A stretch of 64,000 bases of DNA from Fratercula arctica (lineage: Eukaryota > Chordata > Aves > Charadriiformes > Alcidae). This document shows positions 38,933-50,500 of this stretch, in pieces. Both the position numbers and the translations under genes were made by a program. The number at the start of each line of letters is the position of its first letter. Positions within the stretch are counted from its first letter, which is position 1. The stretch lies in NCBI GenBank assembly GCA_947846985.1, contig CANTUZ010000002.1:127186889-127250888 (forward strand), read 5' to 3'. The notes beneath the pieces were generated by a model. The model did no database searches and was not told where the DNA came from. It saw only the letters and a program-made list of their open reading frames with translations.

Positions 38933-41900
38933 GGTTGGTATGAATTATCAGATTGAAACTGGCAGACTTTTAAAATGTATTATAAATCTTACTTATTGGA
39001 TTTAAGTTTGATAACACAAAAAAAAAAAAGTAAAAATCATGCAATTGTGTCTTTCCTTTAATGACACCTAGGATCACAAATCATTGTTGAATACAATGGG
39101 GTTTCACATCTTTCCAGAGGCCATATTTTGCTGTGGTGACTGGAAGTGACCATAGCATCCAGGCTAGGATGAGAAACACCAAGCGTTCATGAAAGCTGTC
39201 CAAATCCTGCTGCAAATAAGCACAGAAGTGCCACCAAACACCAACGCTAGCTCTGAACCCAGCTGTCGGATGCCTGTCCATCCATCCCAGGCACACAGGG
39301 ATGAAACAAGAAAAGGGAAGGTCAGGAGACAACTGGGGAGGAGGCTGCATGGTGTGACAGGAGATCTGTGTTTGAGCAGATGCTGGTAACCACTCACCGA
39401 AAGCATCTCTGTGGTAGTTGCTGCTGTCTCTGCTCAGTCAGCCACGTCTCCCCTTCACCAGCAGATCAGTGGCCTCAGGCTCCAGCTGATAACCATTTCC
39501 TTTGCTTAGTCTCTCATGGTTAGCCAGAAGCCAGGACAGGTCAGAGGGCCTCTCTTACCTCTTGGAAAAGTTTGAGGTTTTGAAAGGATTTAGTAGCCCC
39601 AGTCCAGATTTGTGACACAGGAAACACTGTACGGAAGTGTAGCCCACAGTCTTAGCCTCACTGACTCCACTGGATTAAAAAGATAATAATAATAATAATA
39701 ATAGTATCTTGTGGTTTGACACACAGTTCCCCAAAGCCTAAAAAGAGGAAGACGTTTTCAGAGAAGCATCCAAACTCACATGCAAAACTAGAAAGCCAGA
39801 GGGCCTCAACAGAGGAAGAGAGAAATACGGAAAGGCTGTGACAGTTGAAAGTAAAATGAGACATAGGATTTATTTATAATGTAAGGTTACCTTTTTAATT
39901 AATTTGCTTTTGTGCAAATCGCTGAAATCGCCATTGCAGATTTTTTATAAATTGCCAATTTCTGCTGTTCATATGTTTTTGTACCTGGTAAGGAAATGAA
40001 TACAACTCTGTTTGGGACTAGCCTTTAGTTTTATCTTTTTATGAAGTTCCAAAGGGGTTTTCTGAGATTGGAACAGCCCACAGAGGGAGTCACACTGCAA
40101 GTTTGTCTCTAAATGGCAGTCTAATTGAAATTTCTTTATACAATATTAACTAGTAAAGAAACTCTCATCCAGCTGCCTCCACTTCCCATCACAAAAAAAA
40201 CCCCAAAAAACAAAAAAAAACCTTAGGGCCAAAAAATCTCCCCCACTTATGCCATTCTTTTAAGGTGTAAGTATTAGAAATTAAGGGAAAACTCCCTACT
40301 TTTCCTCATCACATTCCCCGTAATCTTCTGGATAATATCTGATAGAAGGCATTCACTTTAATTTTGAACAGAAGCCAGAACTAGTTTAACAACACTTCAG
40401 GTCACTACTATGGATGAATGTGAGATCATGAGCAGAACGGAAAAATCTGCTTTTCCTTTGGCTTAAAGAAAAAAAAAATGGAGGAAATTGATCCTGTTTT
40501 GCACATTGTTCACCGTAGCTAAGCTGAAAAGTTTGATACCTCTGTAATTGCTATAATACTAATAATTGTCCATATTTTTTTTTTGGAATGCTACTTTGAG
40601 CTAAAAAACTTTTCATTTCCTAATCAAACACACTATCACTGAAGAACCTGAACTTCAATAACTCTATTCAAAACTCAGATGAACTAGATGTAACATCCTA
40701 AAACTTGAGAGCTTCATTAAATGTTAATTTAATGTGTGGGGTTTTTTTTTCCAGATTAACTTCAGATTAATTTGCATATAGGCATTTGTGCAGCTCAAGC
40801 AGTATCTTTCGTTTCTGTCAGTTCCATCATCTGATGGACGGTGGAGAGAAGAAAATGTATAGAGAAGATGTACAGTGATAAAGTAAGTTGAGAAAGATTT
40901 AATTACAGACTATTATTACATATTTTGCCCTGGCAAGCATGAAAAGGTAAAAGAGTCACATAAATTTGCCAATGATTAGAGTGGTAAAAGATACTGGAAC
41001 ATCTTAGATAAATAAAGTGGGCAGTTTGAAATGGCAGAGCAAGGTACATGACTATTATTAATGCTACTGCACTCACTGCTGAAGTTTAAAAATGGTTTGA
41101 CAATGTAGTATGCTTTATGCACATCGAATGAATTGAATATTTCTACTAGCACAGTTAAAAATACATAAGAAATTTCAGAAAGTGGGTTTATGGGTGTCTG
41201 AGGGAAATCACCACAGATGGGTATGGGAATTCTGAACTGTTGTGAAAATTGCTAACACTTGCAAAACACTAGCTGAAAGAAAACAGAAAAATATTCCTGC
41301 TGCTCCCAGCATAATCATTTATTTATTAGGGACATGCCATTTATGTTTGGAACATTTTCATATGTTTCCAATAGAGTATGTCTACAGGGAGAAGTTAGAA
41401 TGAAGCAACTTAGGGCTGAGTATATAACATAGTAAGGTTCAGATCCAGAATCTTATTAATTATTTGGTTGGGGGCCCCGTAAATCTGACCTCCGTACCCT
41501 GTTTTAGATTTCCATTGGTAGCAATAAAAACCAAAATTCAGGTATTGGGAGGTTATCTCTGCATCACATGCCTCCTTGCATGTTTGTACAATGCAACCTG
41601 TTCTATTTCCACCAGGTACTTAATAGCCGGTCTTCTGGAAGTCATTAAGCTCTTCATATCCCCGTAACAGGTAAATGTACCTGCTACCAATAAACATCGC
41701 AGAAGACCTCCTAACTGTCTGAGAACTACTAAATTACTGCTACACTGTGCCCATTAGAGATGTCAAGGATGGCCACCACTCTCCCCTGAGCCTCCAGCAC
41801 AGAGTTTGAGTGTGATGGTGATCCCCTATTCTTGGATGTCACCACCCAGTTCTTCTCCAGCATCTTCTGGACCAGGGCATGAAGGAGAGCAGCAGTGGCA

Positions 41901-42119
41901 GCCCAGAGAGTTTCCGTATCAGGATACTCCAAGTATAGTCCCTAGGGTATAGAAAGGAGTTCTCTCAAGAGGAGAGAGACAATATGGTTTGCCCCTGAAG
42001 AAGAGCCAACAATGTGTGATAGGGACAATGGCTTAAATCAATGACTGCCAAGAAAAACATTGTTTTGATTGGGGGCCACAAGAGAGAAGCATAAAGCAAA
42101 AATCATTAAATAGCTAGAG
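38933..42119. other. Unique non-coding DNA
   Basis: Contains an (AAT)n microsatellite (39683-39703) and A/C-rich patches near 40192-40222. A minus-strand open frame at 41729-41932 has unusually coding-like codon use but no recognised family. No other gene candidate. Confidence 0.5.
39683..39703. repeat. (AAT)n trinucleotide microsatellite
   Basis: Seven perfect units of ATA/AAT. Confidence 0.95.
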
Positions 42120-42430
42120 CAGGGCGGTAGCTACTACAAAACAATCTGCTAAAAATGGCAATTCACGATAAATCATTCTTATCATCATACCCTAAATGCT
42201 ATCTCATCATAGCTCGCAAAATAAAACATTGTCAATCTGAGTAATAATAAAACAAACACTGAAATCATACCACAATATTGACAAAATGTAAGATAATCAA
42301 CAAACTATTAGAATGGGCCTGTTGACTCAAGCAAATGGAATGTAGTAGAACAGCTGTTCGCTTTATCCTGCCCATAAAGGAAAACCTTGGTGACTCACTG
42401 AGGGCTTTATGAATTACCGGCTTTTTTTTT
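42120..42430. promoter_or_regulatory. Candidate conserved non-coding element
   Basis: Two clusters of TF-like words: 42150-42230 (AATTCACGATAAATCATTC, TCTCATCATAGCTCGC) and 42290-42420 (GATAATCAACAAAC, AACAGCTGTTC, TTTATGAATTACCGG). The E-box CAGCTG at 42351 sits in a short palindrome (GAACAGCTGTTC). Repeat-free and conserved-looking, but untested. Confidence 0.25.
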
Positions 42431-43739
42431 CCCCTCTCTGGCATAAATAGAATTCTTCAGCCCTGTCTCGTGTGTCCAGCTTGCACCTATCTCGACTCTG
42501 CTTGCAAGTGATATAAAACACCCGCCACCTTCGACAAGGAAATGAGATAAGAAAATCACTAATCTATTTTCAAACAGCGAGTTAAGTGATTCCACTTCCA
42601 CCAATGGGCAGAAAAGAGCCTAAGAGCTTTTGGGAGCCTTTTCAATTTCTGCATCAAAATGTAAAGGGGTCCAGTGGGAGCAGAAATGAGATTTCATTGG
42701 CTGATGCCAGAAAATATCCTTTCAGGCTTTCAGGAAGAAGATATCGTAATAACCGTGACTTAGGGGAAACTAGAGCCCAAAGAGCCAATTCTAGATCATT
42801 GCAATGATCTCAATCATAATTTTTCCCTGTTCAGGAACTTGAAATAATAGAGACATAGAGCAAAACAAATGCTTAGGGGCACTGCCTAGGAACTATAGAC
42901 TTTCTAGATTTTTTTAGCATTGAGTCACAGCATGGTGCAAAGACATTTATTTCCCCAAGGACCTGCACTTTCTAGAAAAAAAAAATGTTGTTTTTATCAT
43001 TGGTTTTATTATTTAAATGGCATTTATTATGCTGTGTGCGAAAGCACGCAAAAAATCTCTAAGACATTGCATAGCAAAATAGAATATATCTAAATTGCTC
43101 CATCATTGCATTTATAAAAAACTACTCAAGGTTGGAAAGTTAAACTAGAGGAATACATTTACATAAGCATGACTGTATTCATTTTTGATGGCTGATCCTG
43201 AGTAGCACAGTGAAGATGAAGCCCAGAAAAAGGCAAGGACCTGGCCCTACCTTTTGAGACCGCAGCTCTGAGATGTAGCCCAGCGGCTCTCATGGGGAGC
43301 TGTGAAGCTGAACGTAACATTTTAAAAATTATGGGTTTTGGGAGAAGGTAAGAGACAAATAAGAAGAATAAAACTCATAAAGCACCAGTAATTGCAGAGG
43401 GAGAAAATTCTGCCAGCATAGGAGGGACCAAAAAAATCCTGAAAGCCAAAACAATACAAAAAGGATCAAACAATTAACCAAAATTAGAAGGAAAATACTT
43501 TTGCCCTGACGTGCATTAGATCACATACTGAGCTGCTATAAAACTTGGGTGAGACTCTTCATTGGGTAGGAGCAGCCAGCTGAATTATGAAAGATGTCGT
43601 GTCATCTTCAGAAGTCCACCTTTCTGGCCATGGCTGGGGTCTGTCTGCTGCCATGAACAGCTCAAAATTTCTAGTCTGACCTCACAAAACCTACTTCCTC
43701 GGAAAAAAAAGGTCATTTCCAACAGGTCATTTCCAAAGA
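42431..43739. other. Unique non-coding DNA
   Basis: No gene. A perfect 12-base duplication GGTCATTTCCAA sits at 43711-43722 and 43725-43736, just before the CpG-rich island. Open frames on both strands near 43560-43850 run into the island and reflect its composition. Confidence 0.5.
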
Positions 43740-44060
43740 CTGGGGAGGCCGGGCAGGGCTCCACCACCACCACCAGCATCACCAAAGCCGGGTGGCCAAT
43801 CGGCAAGTTGCCAGCAGCCGGCCGGGAGCGTCCGGCTGGTAGTTGCTAAGAGACAGCACGTGCCAATGTGGCTTGAACGGGAGCCAGCCCAAACGGCAGG
43901 GCTGTGGGATGGGACGGCTCACACCCAGCACACGGACTCCTGGCGTCCTCTCCTCGGCTCCCGACGGCTCCTGAGCGTGGTGGGAGTCAGCTTTGATTGG
44001 TGCAGCCTTTGTGCGAGTCGTGGTGGCGGCTTTGCCAATTCTCCCCGGTCCCACTTCATA
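43740..44060. promoter_or_regulatory. Short CpG island with four CCAAT boxes and an E-box, promoter-like
   Basis: I count about 21 CpGs in some 300 bases, against very few in the flanks, with raised GC. Four CCAAT boxes lie at 43796-43800, 43863-43867 and 44035-44039 on the plus strand and at 43996-44000 (ATTGG) on the minus strand. An E-box CACGTG at 43857-43862 directly abuts the second CCAAT. NF-Y binding to multiple CCAAT boxes is typical of TATA-less CpG promoters; no clear TATA box is seen. Boxes on both strands leave the direction open. No coding exon was recognised on either side, so the transcript, if any, may be a lncRNA or a far upstream first exon. A CpG-rich enhancer or GC-rich repeat are alternatives. 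Confidence 0.45.
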
Positions 44061-46419
44061 GCATTTATTGATAATGGCAATGTGTTAATTATAGGAGACC
44101 CGCTCACGGATTGTGACTCCAGCAGGAAGGAACACATTGCAGTACAAAATGTTCCCCTCAAACCAGCATGTGCCCACCCACCTATTTTCCTCCCATTTGA
44201 ATGACTTTCAATTTGTCTCTCAATATTGCTGCTTCTCCTTTGTATTTGCCGAGGAACCAGAGCTACTCAGATGGCAGAACGGGTCCTCCAGAAAAAAGCA
44301 TTATGTTTAGTTCCCCACAAGCTCTCCAGTGCAAGAGCACTGCGAAACAGTCGGGCAGGTCTGAAAATCTTCATGAAACTCAAGAGCTCCTTGGAGTTTA
44401 GCCTCAAGGATGGTCCCCAAAGATGAACCAGAAACATTTTATTTCAAAAGTTTCAGGCATACCAAGAAGGAGCAGCCCATTTGTCCACTCTGTTCAGCAG
44501 ACACATTCACATAAACCATAATTAGTGACAGAATAAGCATTAACATCATTCTTTTACAAAGACCTTTCCAACTGCTCCAGCTAGAGATTTTAGCCAAGAG
44601 TGTTTCTGAATTTTAAAACTCAAGGTCAGATTTCTGCCCTGGACTGGAAGACAGAAGAGTCTTCCTTCAGGAAATACAAACCCATGAGCAATGAAGCCAC
44701 ATTTTAGAATTGGTGAGGGCCTGTACAAGGTTCACGAAAAGCAGGATTAAAAAGCAGGATAAAAGCAGGATTGAAAGCGTCACACAAAACTGTTTTTTTT
44801 CCCGAACAATTGCTCTTTTTTCTGAGGACCCTCATTCTCTGCAGATGTTACCAGCAGTGCTGGCTCTGCAACAGGAGTCACGCACACTCCAGCCACATCT
44901 TAGCAGCTAGCAAACAGGGAGGAAGAAAAGGTCTCCTCCTACCTTGGATTCAATAAAAGAATAGCAAAATTTCACATCTTCCCACTTGCCACAGAGAACA
45001 ATATTAGGAGTCACCTGCATTTGTCACTGAGGAAACTAAAGGTGTCAACCATCAGAAGTCAAATGTGAGTTGGCCTCTGAACACTGACCTGAAGCTGCTA
45101 GCAGTATACTGAATTTCTTCCTTTCACCTTTTGTCAGATCTCTTCTAAAAAATATTGGGGTCACCCCAGAAGAATACAGGTGAGACACTTCATAGGAGTG
45201 CTCGTGTTCAATTACATCAGTCTCTCTCTCTCAAAAACCAACAAACAAAACCTCTACACATTTAACTTCTTATCTGAATTCTTTTTTATTTTAAAAAAAA
45301 GGGTGTAGACCCTACTGCAAAAGAAGACAAATTATAACAGTGGAAAAGGAGATAAATAAAGTGAAAAAAAAATATTTCAGAATTGCTGTTTGCTATTCAA
45401 TACATAGTTAACTGCTGATCAAAATAACATCTTTGGGATATTCCCCCATCATTATTTAATTTTCCACAACTTCTGCTTTCTCCTAAGATGTTATGTGCCC
45501 TAATGCAATACACAAAACTTAACATACAGAGTCTTAAAACAGAAATATTAGATACTCCTTTAACAAACCTCAGTTAATATATCTATATAATCACACATCA
45601 TTCATATGAGGCTATCCAAAACAAGGCTTCCTAGGAAGCTAATCTTTCACTCACACACCTAATCATTTTTTTAGATTGTTTAAAAGCCTGCAAGGTAGAA
45701 GTTGTGAGAGCTTTAATAGGCACTTTTGCCAAGTAAATAAAAAACCTTTGGAAGGTTGTATACTGTCTTATAAAATCAAACCTTAAAAATATAAACTAAA
45801 TGTCCAGGCCTGCAATCATTTATCATAGCTGTCCCACAAAGAAAAATGAAATGCTAAAGTCACAATGAGACGACAGAATGGACTGTTCATATCCTATGAA
45901 GTCTTGCCCTGAAAACATGTTATTTTCCAACTTTATACAGACATAATCCTTAATTCACCCTTGGTTTGGCAACTTCCCCCAGTGGGAAGAGTTACAGATG
46001 AAATGACAGTGCAACAAGGACACAGTGGCAGCCTTGTTTCTGAATTCACTGGTTTTTGTCAGTTTTTGTTACAATAGTAAAATTATTTAAATCTGGGAGT
46101 AGTTTTTCTGTGAAGCAGACAGGCTATTGACACTGTGTGACATGGGTGACTGGGGGAGATTTTGCATGTCACAATGTATTTGCGCTTTGACCATTCCACC
46201 TATGGATAAATCTGTTTTTAAAATTCAGTTTATACTATGTTCCTGCAGGCCATTTCTTTAAGTTGATGAAGCAAATAATGTTTTTTGTTTCGTTTTAACA
46301 CAGCTTTTAAGGGGTTGTCAGAGAAAGAGTGATGAGGGGTTAGGAATTTCTTTTTGAAGTTGTACAGAATTACCAACTAATGAGTTTATTTCTTTGATGG
46401 GTCTTTTATAGTTGGCTGC
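44061..46419. other. Unique non-coding DNA with a small tandem repeat
   Basis: The first 60 bases (TTTATTGATAATGGC, GTTAATTATAGG) look enhancer-like and continue the island. At 44737-44772 there are three 12-base tandem copies of AAAAGCAGGATT with slight variation. Beyond 45.1 kb the DNA is AT-rich and featureless. Confidence 0.45.
44737..44772. repeat. Three-copy 12-base tandem repeat
   Basis: Units AAAAGCAGGATT, AAAAAGCAGGAT and AAAAGCAGGATT follow each other directly. Too short to be a minisatellite locus, but a possible slippage product. Confidence 0.85.
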
Positions 46420-46700
46420 AGCTGGACAAGAATCAACCACAAAGGGATCTTGATTTTGTTCATCGTTAATTCCAACTCAACAGATGAAGCCTGGCTATCA
46501 TTGTCACCTTCACAGTTTGCCTTTGTATTATGTGAAGCTCGCGTACTCAATTAACAATCTGATTAGCAAGTTCTTGCGTTCTTCAAGTAACTTTCTTCAT
46601 TACTGCCAACATATCAGGTCCTTCAAGCAGGATTATAAAACCACAATGCTTTTTTGGCAATGGCATAATTTATAATGCTAGTATTTAAGATGCTGAAGCA
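46420..46700. promoter_or_regulatory. Candidate conserved non-coding element
   Basis: Rich in TF-like words: TCATCGTTAATTCC near 46460, CTCAATTAACAATCTGATTAG near 46545 (homeodomain plus SOX), ATAATTTATAATGC near 46666, with a preserved GCTCGCG at 46537. No low complexity. It sits beside a CTCF-like word at 46703-46720. Texture-based call. Confidence 0.3.
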
Positions 46701-46914
46701 CACAGGCCAGCAGGGGAAGTCGGCAATGAACTTCAGACAGACTTAAGAACAACAAAGACATTGAGAGAGTAATTCCCTTAAAAGTTAAAGTGGAATTAAT
46801 CTTCTTTCCCTCCTTTGTACAGAAGCTGTGTGTAATGAGGAGGCTTTTAGTTTTGCCACTTTTGTTGAAATTGTCAGATTATTATGAAATTAAAACAGAA
46901 GATCTGGTTTAGAA

Positions 46915-47045
46915 AAAGGTCCAGGACTCTGGTGCAAGTTTAAATCCCGCTCTGGGCTGGAAGCTGAAACTGATGGCTGCTTCACAAGAAACAGATGTCT
47001 CAACCTTCTCGGCCCCTCTTCTCCAATCTGAAGCCTGGAACTACT
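46915..47045 (+). mobile_element. Possible MIR-like SINE fragment
   Basis: The word AGTTTAAATCC at 46938-46948 resembles the tRNA-derived B box, preceded by GGACTCTGG and followed by CGCTCTGGGCTGG. About 55 bases further on, 'ctcaaccttctcgg' and 'ccaatctg' match the order of the MIR words (CTTAACCTCTCGG, CCATCTG). The order and spacing fit a decayed MIR in sense orientation. Divergence is high and chance cannot be excluded. Confidence 0.4.
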
Positions 47046-47889
47046 GTGCTGGGAAATTGGACCAAATGGAGACCACAGGGCAATGGCTGAACTTCACCTA
47101 GTTTAGAGCTTTGCTTCAGATTTACTTGGATTCTTAAATAAGAGTAAATACCAGAATATGGAATAGCATTTGGTTGGTGACTAGAAATGATGTCAGACTT
47201 GTGCCTGAAGGAGGTATACTTCGTTTTAGTCAGATTGGATATGCATGAAAATTCCCTATTTCATTTTATAACTGCCTCTAGCCTCAGACAAAAGCAGAAC
47301 ACAAAAGACAGTTATGATGCTTTAAGCCAAGTTATCCTATTACAAACAAACAAAGGAAAAAAGAAGGGGGGAAAATGGGGATGAAATCCATTGCATCTGC
47401 AACTTTACTTACAATGATGTGTTAATTAATGTTTATTTTTTTCCATATCATATCTAGCAGTTACAAGATGAATCTTTCATTTTTTTTCCCCAGATTATCT
47501 GAAAGGGAAAGCTACGTATCGACTTAACTTGATAAATATTTAGAAGCTCCTGTTTATTAGATCACTTCTATAAAATAACACAGAAGAAGTATGAAACTTT
47601 TCCCTATTCCCTTTGCAACATCATGCCATGTTCCCATAACACATTATGAGAGATCCCCCATACCCTAGTGTCTAAAAGTTTAAATTCACAAACTGTTAAA
47701 TTCAGCACAGTGAAAGCAGTCTCTCCCGTCACACTGTCCCATGGAACAGGCCACTGAGCTACGATGCCAGGCTGGACCCTGCACACTTCGAAGGATGCTG
47801 TATTCCTTGGAGAAACATGAAACGACAAGTCTTTCTGGAAATGTAAAGGTGAAAAGAAATCATAGTTTTTCAAGGAAACGCTAGCACTT
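47046..47889. other. Unique non-coding DNA
   Basis: No gene or repeat recognised; the minus frame 47604-47873 (89 codons) has no known motif. Confidence 0.5.
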
Positions 47890-48125
47890 TTATTACTGCC
47901 TCTAAAGGTTTATGTAATGCTTTGCACTTGAATAGCCCTCTCTACTCTGTGATCTCAAAATCCTTTGTAGCAGTGTGTTTCACTCTGTGACAGCCCAACG
48001 AGATAGGCAAATAACACCATCTCCTTTATATAAATTGGTCAGTGAGTCTGAAAAAGCTAAGCACCTAATTCAAAGCCCATTAAGGCAAATGAAAAGACTC
48101 CCAGCAGGCTTTTGGTCAGTTGCTA
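47890..48125 (+). repeat. Ancient amniote interspersed repeat
   Basis: Words follow a known old amniote repeat pattern: TTTGCACTTGAATAGCCC (47921), GATCTCAAAATCCTTTG (47951), CGAGATAGGCAAATA (47999) and then GCACCTAATTCAAAGCCCAT (48061) with ACTCCCA and GGCTTTTGGTCAG. Parts resemble a MIR/L3-type end with its GAGATAGG word. The CAAAGCC (48071-48077) and GGCTTTTG (48107-48114) arms form the imperfect hairpin typical of the CAAAGCCCATTG repeats of birds, crocodilians and turtles. Family name uncertain; two old repeats could be adjacent. Confidence 0.5.
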
Positions 48126-48539
48126 ATGAGACGTCTCAGGTCATACAAAAAATCTGTGACAGAGAGCAGAACTCAAGTGTCCTTATTCCAATTCATATGT
48201 CTTAGGTAGACATTGTCCACCTTCCATATAAAAAAGATTTTTCAAAGGGCACATTTGTGCCTGTCATCCTCATAGCAGAGTGTCAAACCTGTAAGGTGAT
48301 ATTACACAAATTGAAGAAATAGCTACACAGCAGAAGGTCCCAGGTGGGCACAGAAAAGTCTCGCAATGAACAGCTATCCAAATCACAGTTCCAGGAAATT
48401 AAGGCCATATTTCAGATCAAAGTGACCCAAGTGTGTGCTGACCATTTTTATAAGCACAGGAAATCTTCACCAACTGAAGTACGGAGAAATAAGAGGAGGA
48501 ATAACAGGAGGAATAATAGCCTAATGGGAAGGGGTAAAG
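48126..48539. other. Unique non-coding DNA upstream of CR1
   Basis: No gene. The open frame 48344-48679 runs into the CR1 and is not credible as a gene. Around 48490 are short AGGAGGAATAA-like repeats. Confidence 0.5.
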
Positions 48540-48831
48540 AAGATGTCGCCAGACGCTTCTCGGAAATTTCCAGTGACAGGACAAGTGGCGATGAACACAA
48601 ACTGAAATGCATTAAATTCTGTTTCAACACAAGAAAAAGTTTTTTTACTGTAAGGGTGGTCAAACACTGGCACAGGTAGCCCAGAGAGGCTCTGGACTCT
48701 CCATCCTTGGAGATATTCAAACACCAACTGGATATAGTCGTGGAAAACCTGTTCTCGCTGACTCTGCTTGTGCAGGGTGGTTGGACTAGATGGTCTCCAG
48801 AACTAACCTTATGCTCAAAGAATTCCAAGGC
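48540..48831 (+). mobile_element. CR1 LINE, 3'-end fragment
   Basis: Sense-orientation CR1 3' region: GATGAACACAAACTGAAATG (48590), AACACAAGAAAAAG (48627), 'actgtaagggtggtcaaac' (48647), 'actggcacaggtagcccaga' (48666), 'ctccatccttggagatattc' (48699) and 'gtggttggactagatggtct' (48777), all in canonical order. The terminal octamers are weak or lost (ATTCC near 48821), so the 3' end is approximate. Less diverged than the copy at 1648. The minus frame 48448-48900 (150 codons) is its antisense shadow. Confidence 0.93.
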
Positions 48832-50339
48832 AGAAGAAACCTCCCTGGGCTGCTCAGAATTTAAGCATGCCATGCAATAGCAGAAAGCCTTGCAAACCAT
48901 TTACAACCACATGAAGTAGTTGTGAAGAAGGCAATTCCTCCTCTGCTGACCTCTAAACTCCCCAGCCACCTTGTGCTGCTCCTCCAGGTCTCACACCATT
49001 GCCCGGGACACTGCAGTGACCGCTGGGGAGCAGGGGGCATGGGGAGGCACTGGAGGGCTGCAGTTTAGAGATGCTGTTGTTTAAAGATCCACCATACCCC
49101 AAGCGACGAATGTATTGCTCGTATCCAGCTACGGTGAAATAACTCCTTACTCAATCATTTTTCATAGCATTCAAAATGGACAGTTCTTTTTCAAATAATC
49201 ATTTAAGAAACAGGTAAAAAAAATGGGGTGGGGTGAAACAACTTGTATTTAATCTGCCTACAGTTTAACTGGAAAGGTTTTTCTTTGCCTTTACAAACGC
49301 CAGAAGACCTAGTTTTTGATGGATTTTATCTTCCTGTATATCTTACTTCTCAGGTCGCATATTTCAGAAAAAAACTTTCTGTGTAGTATGTATTCCTCTT
49401 ATTGTTACCCTTTAATGCCCTTTTAAAGTCCTCTCAGGGACCTAGGCAGATTCAGACTTTCTTTCCAAATCTTGTCTGATTCTTTCTGTTTGAGGGGCAG
49501 CACCGGTTCAGTCCTTTGGGAATACAAATGTGTTGCGCGAAACTGGGGAACTTCTGTAGTGACAAAGCAATTAGTGGTCACTCTAATTATCCTTGAATTT
49601 TATATCAACCTGCACGTTAAGATGCATCTCTGACACAAGCACACACATGGATTCAATTCCTACCCCTCCTTATTATCCCAGGATAATATCTCTTATCTGG
49701 TACCAAGCACAAGAGCTACTGGCTTTCTGGGAAACATGACAGGGCTTGAGAGATTCGACTCAATCAAGGGACAGCTGCAACAACGACAATTTGGGATTTC
49801 ATGTCTAGTGGGTTTATGCCCCTTTTGCGAAGGTTAAGTCCTTTCCTTATACTTTCCTTCCAGAATCAAAAAAAAAACCCAAAAAACAAACAAAAAAAAA
49901 TGTTCAGCAGAAGCAGAACCTTTCCTTTTCCACAGTGTTTGATCAAAGTTTACTTTCATCAGCATATAGCTCAGCAAAAGTCATCTCTATCTGCGAACTA
50001 TGATATCCAGCATAATACCACAAAAATATCAATGTTGCATTTTATTCATAGAGAGACTTATGAAGCATAGATATATATAAAAAGAATAAATTCCTCAGAA
50101 AAGAACTAACTCTCTGGACACCGTATTTCTTCAGCTATTAGATATATTTTTAAGCTAAGAAGAAATAACTTTACTGAAAATATAAATAATTGATATAGTT
50201 ATGTCTGTTTACACATAACTAAAACCATACCAAAAAAAAGACAGCTTTTTGGAAGTTGTGCCCCCACCCTTCACGCACATTTTAGTCACCACAATCCCAT
50301 GCTGAGTGCAAAAGGTAGAGTTAAGCAACACATTTCCCT
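48832..50339. other. Unique non-coding DNA
   Basis: Raised GC at 48940-49070, including AGCAGGGGGCA at 49029-49039, a CTCF-like core. A/C-rich low complexity lies near 49867-49900. No gene is recognised. Confidence 0.5.
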
Positions 50340-50500
50340 GAAATGGCAATGAAGTGCAGCCAAAATAGAGATAATTATTTTAATTAATGGTAATGATTTT
50401 AACGGTTGAACATTTTAACTAATTAATTATGATTGATTGCTTGTTACTAATCAGGAATGTGATTCAAAGTTCTAATTGAAAACCTGAGAGCAACGGGCAC
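50340..50500. promoter_or_regulatory. Candidate conserved non-coding element, homeodomain-site cluster
   Basis: An extreme cluster of TAAT/ATTA cores: about nine within 100 bases (50370-50470), including TTTTAATTAATGG, ACTAATTAATTATG and TTACTAATCAGG, flanked by GATTGATTG. Such clusters mark homeodomain-bound enhancers, but AT-rich DNA can produce them by chance. Confidence 0.25.

Noticed and set aside
48448..48900. 150-codon minus-strand open frame
   Set aside because: Antisense shadow of the CR1 3' region at 48540-48831.
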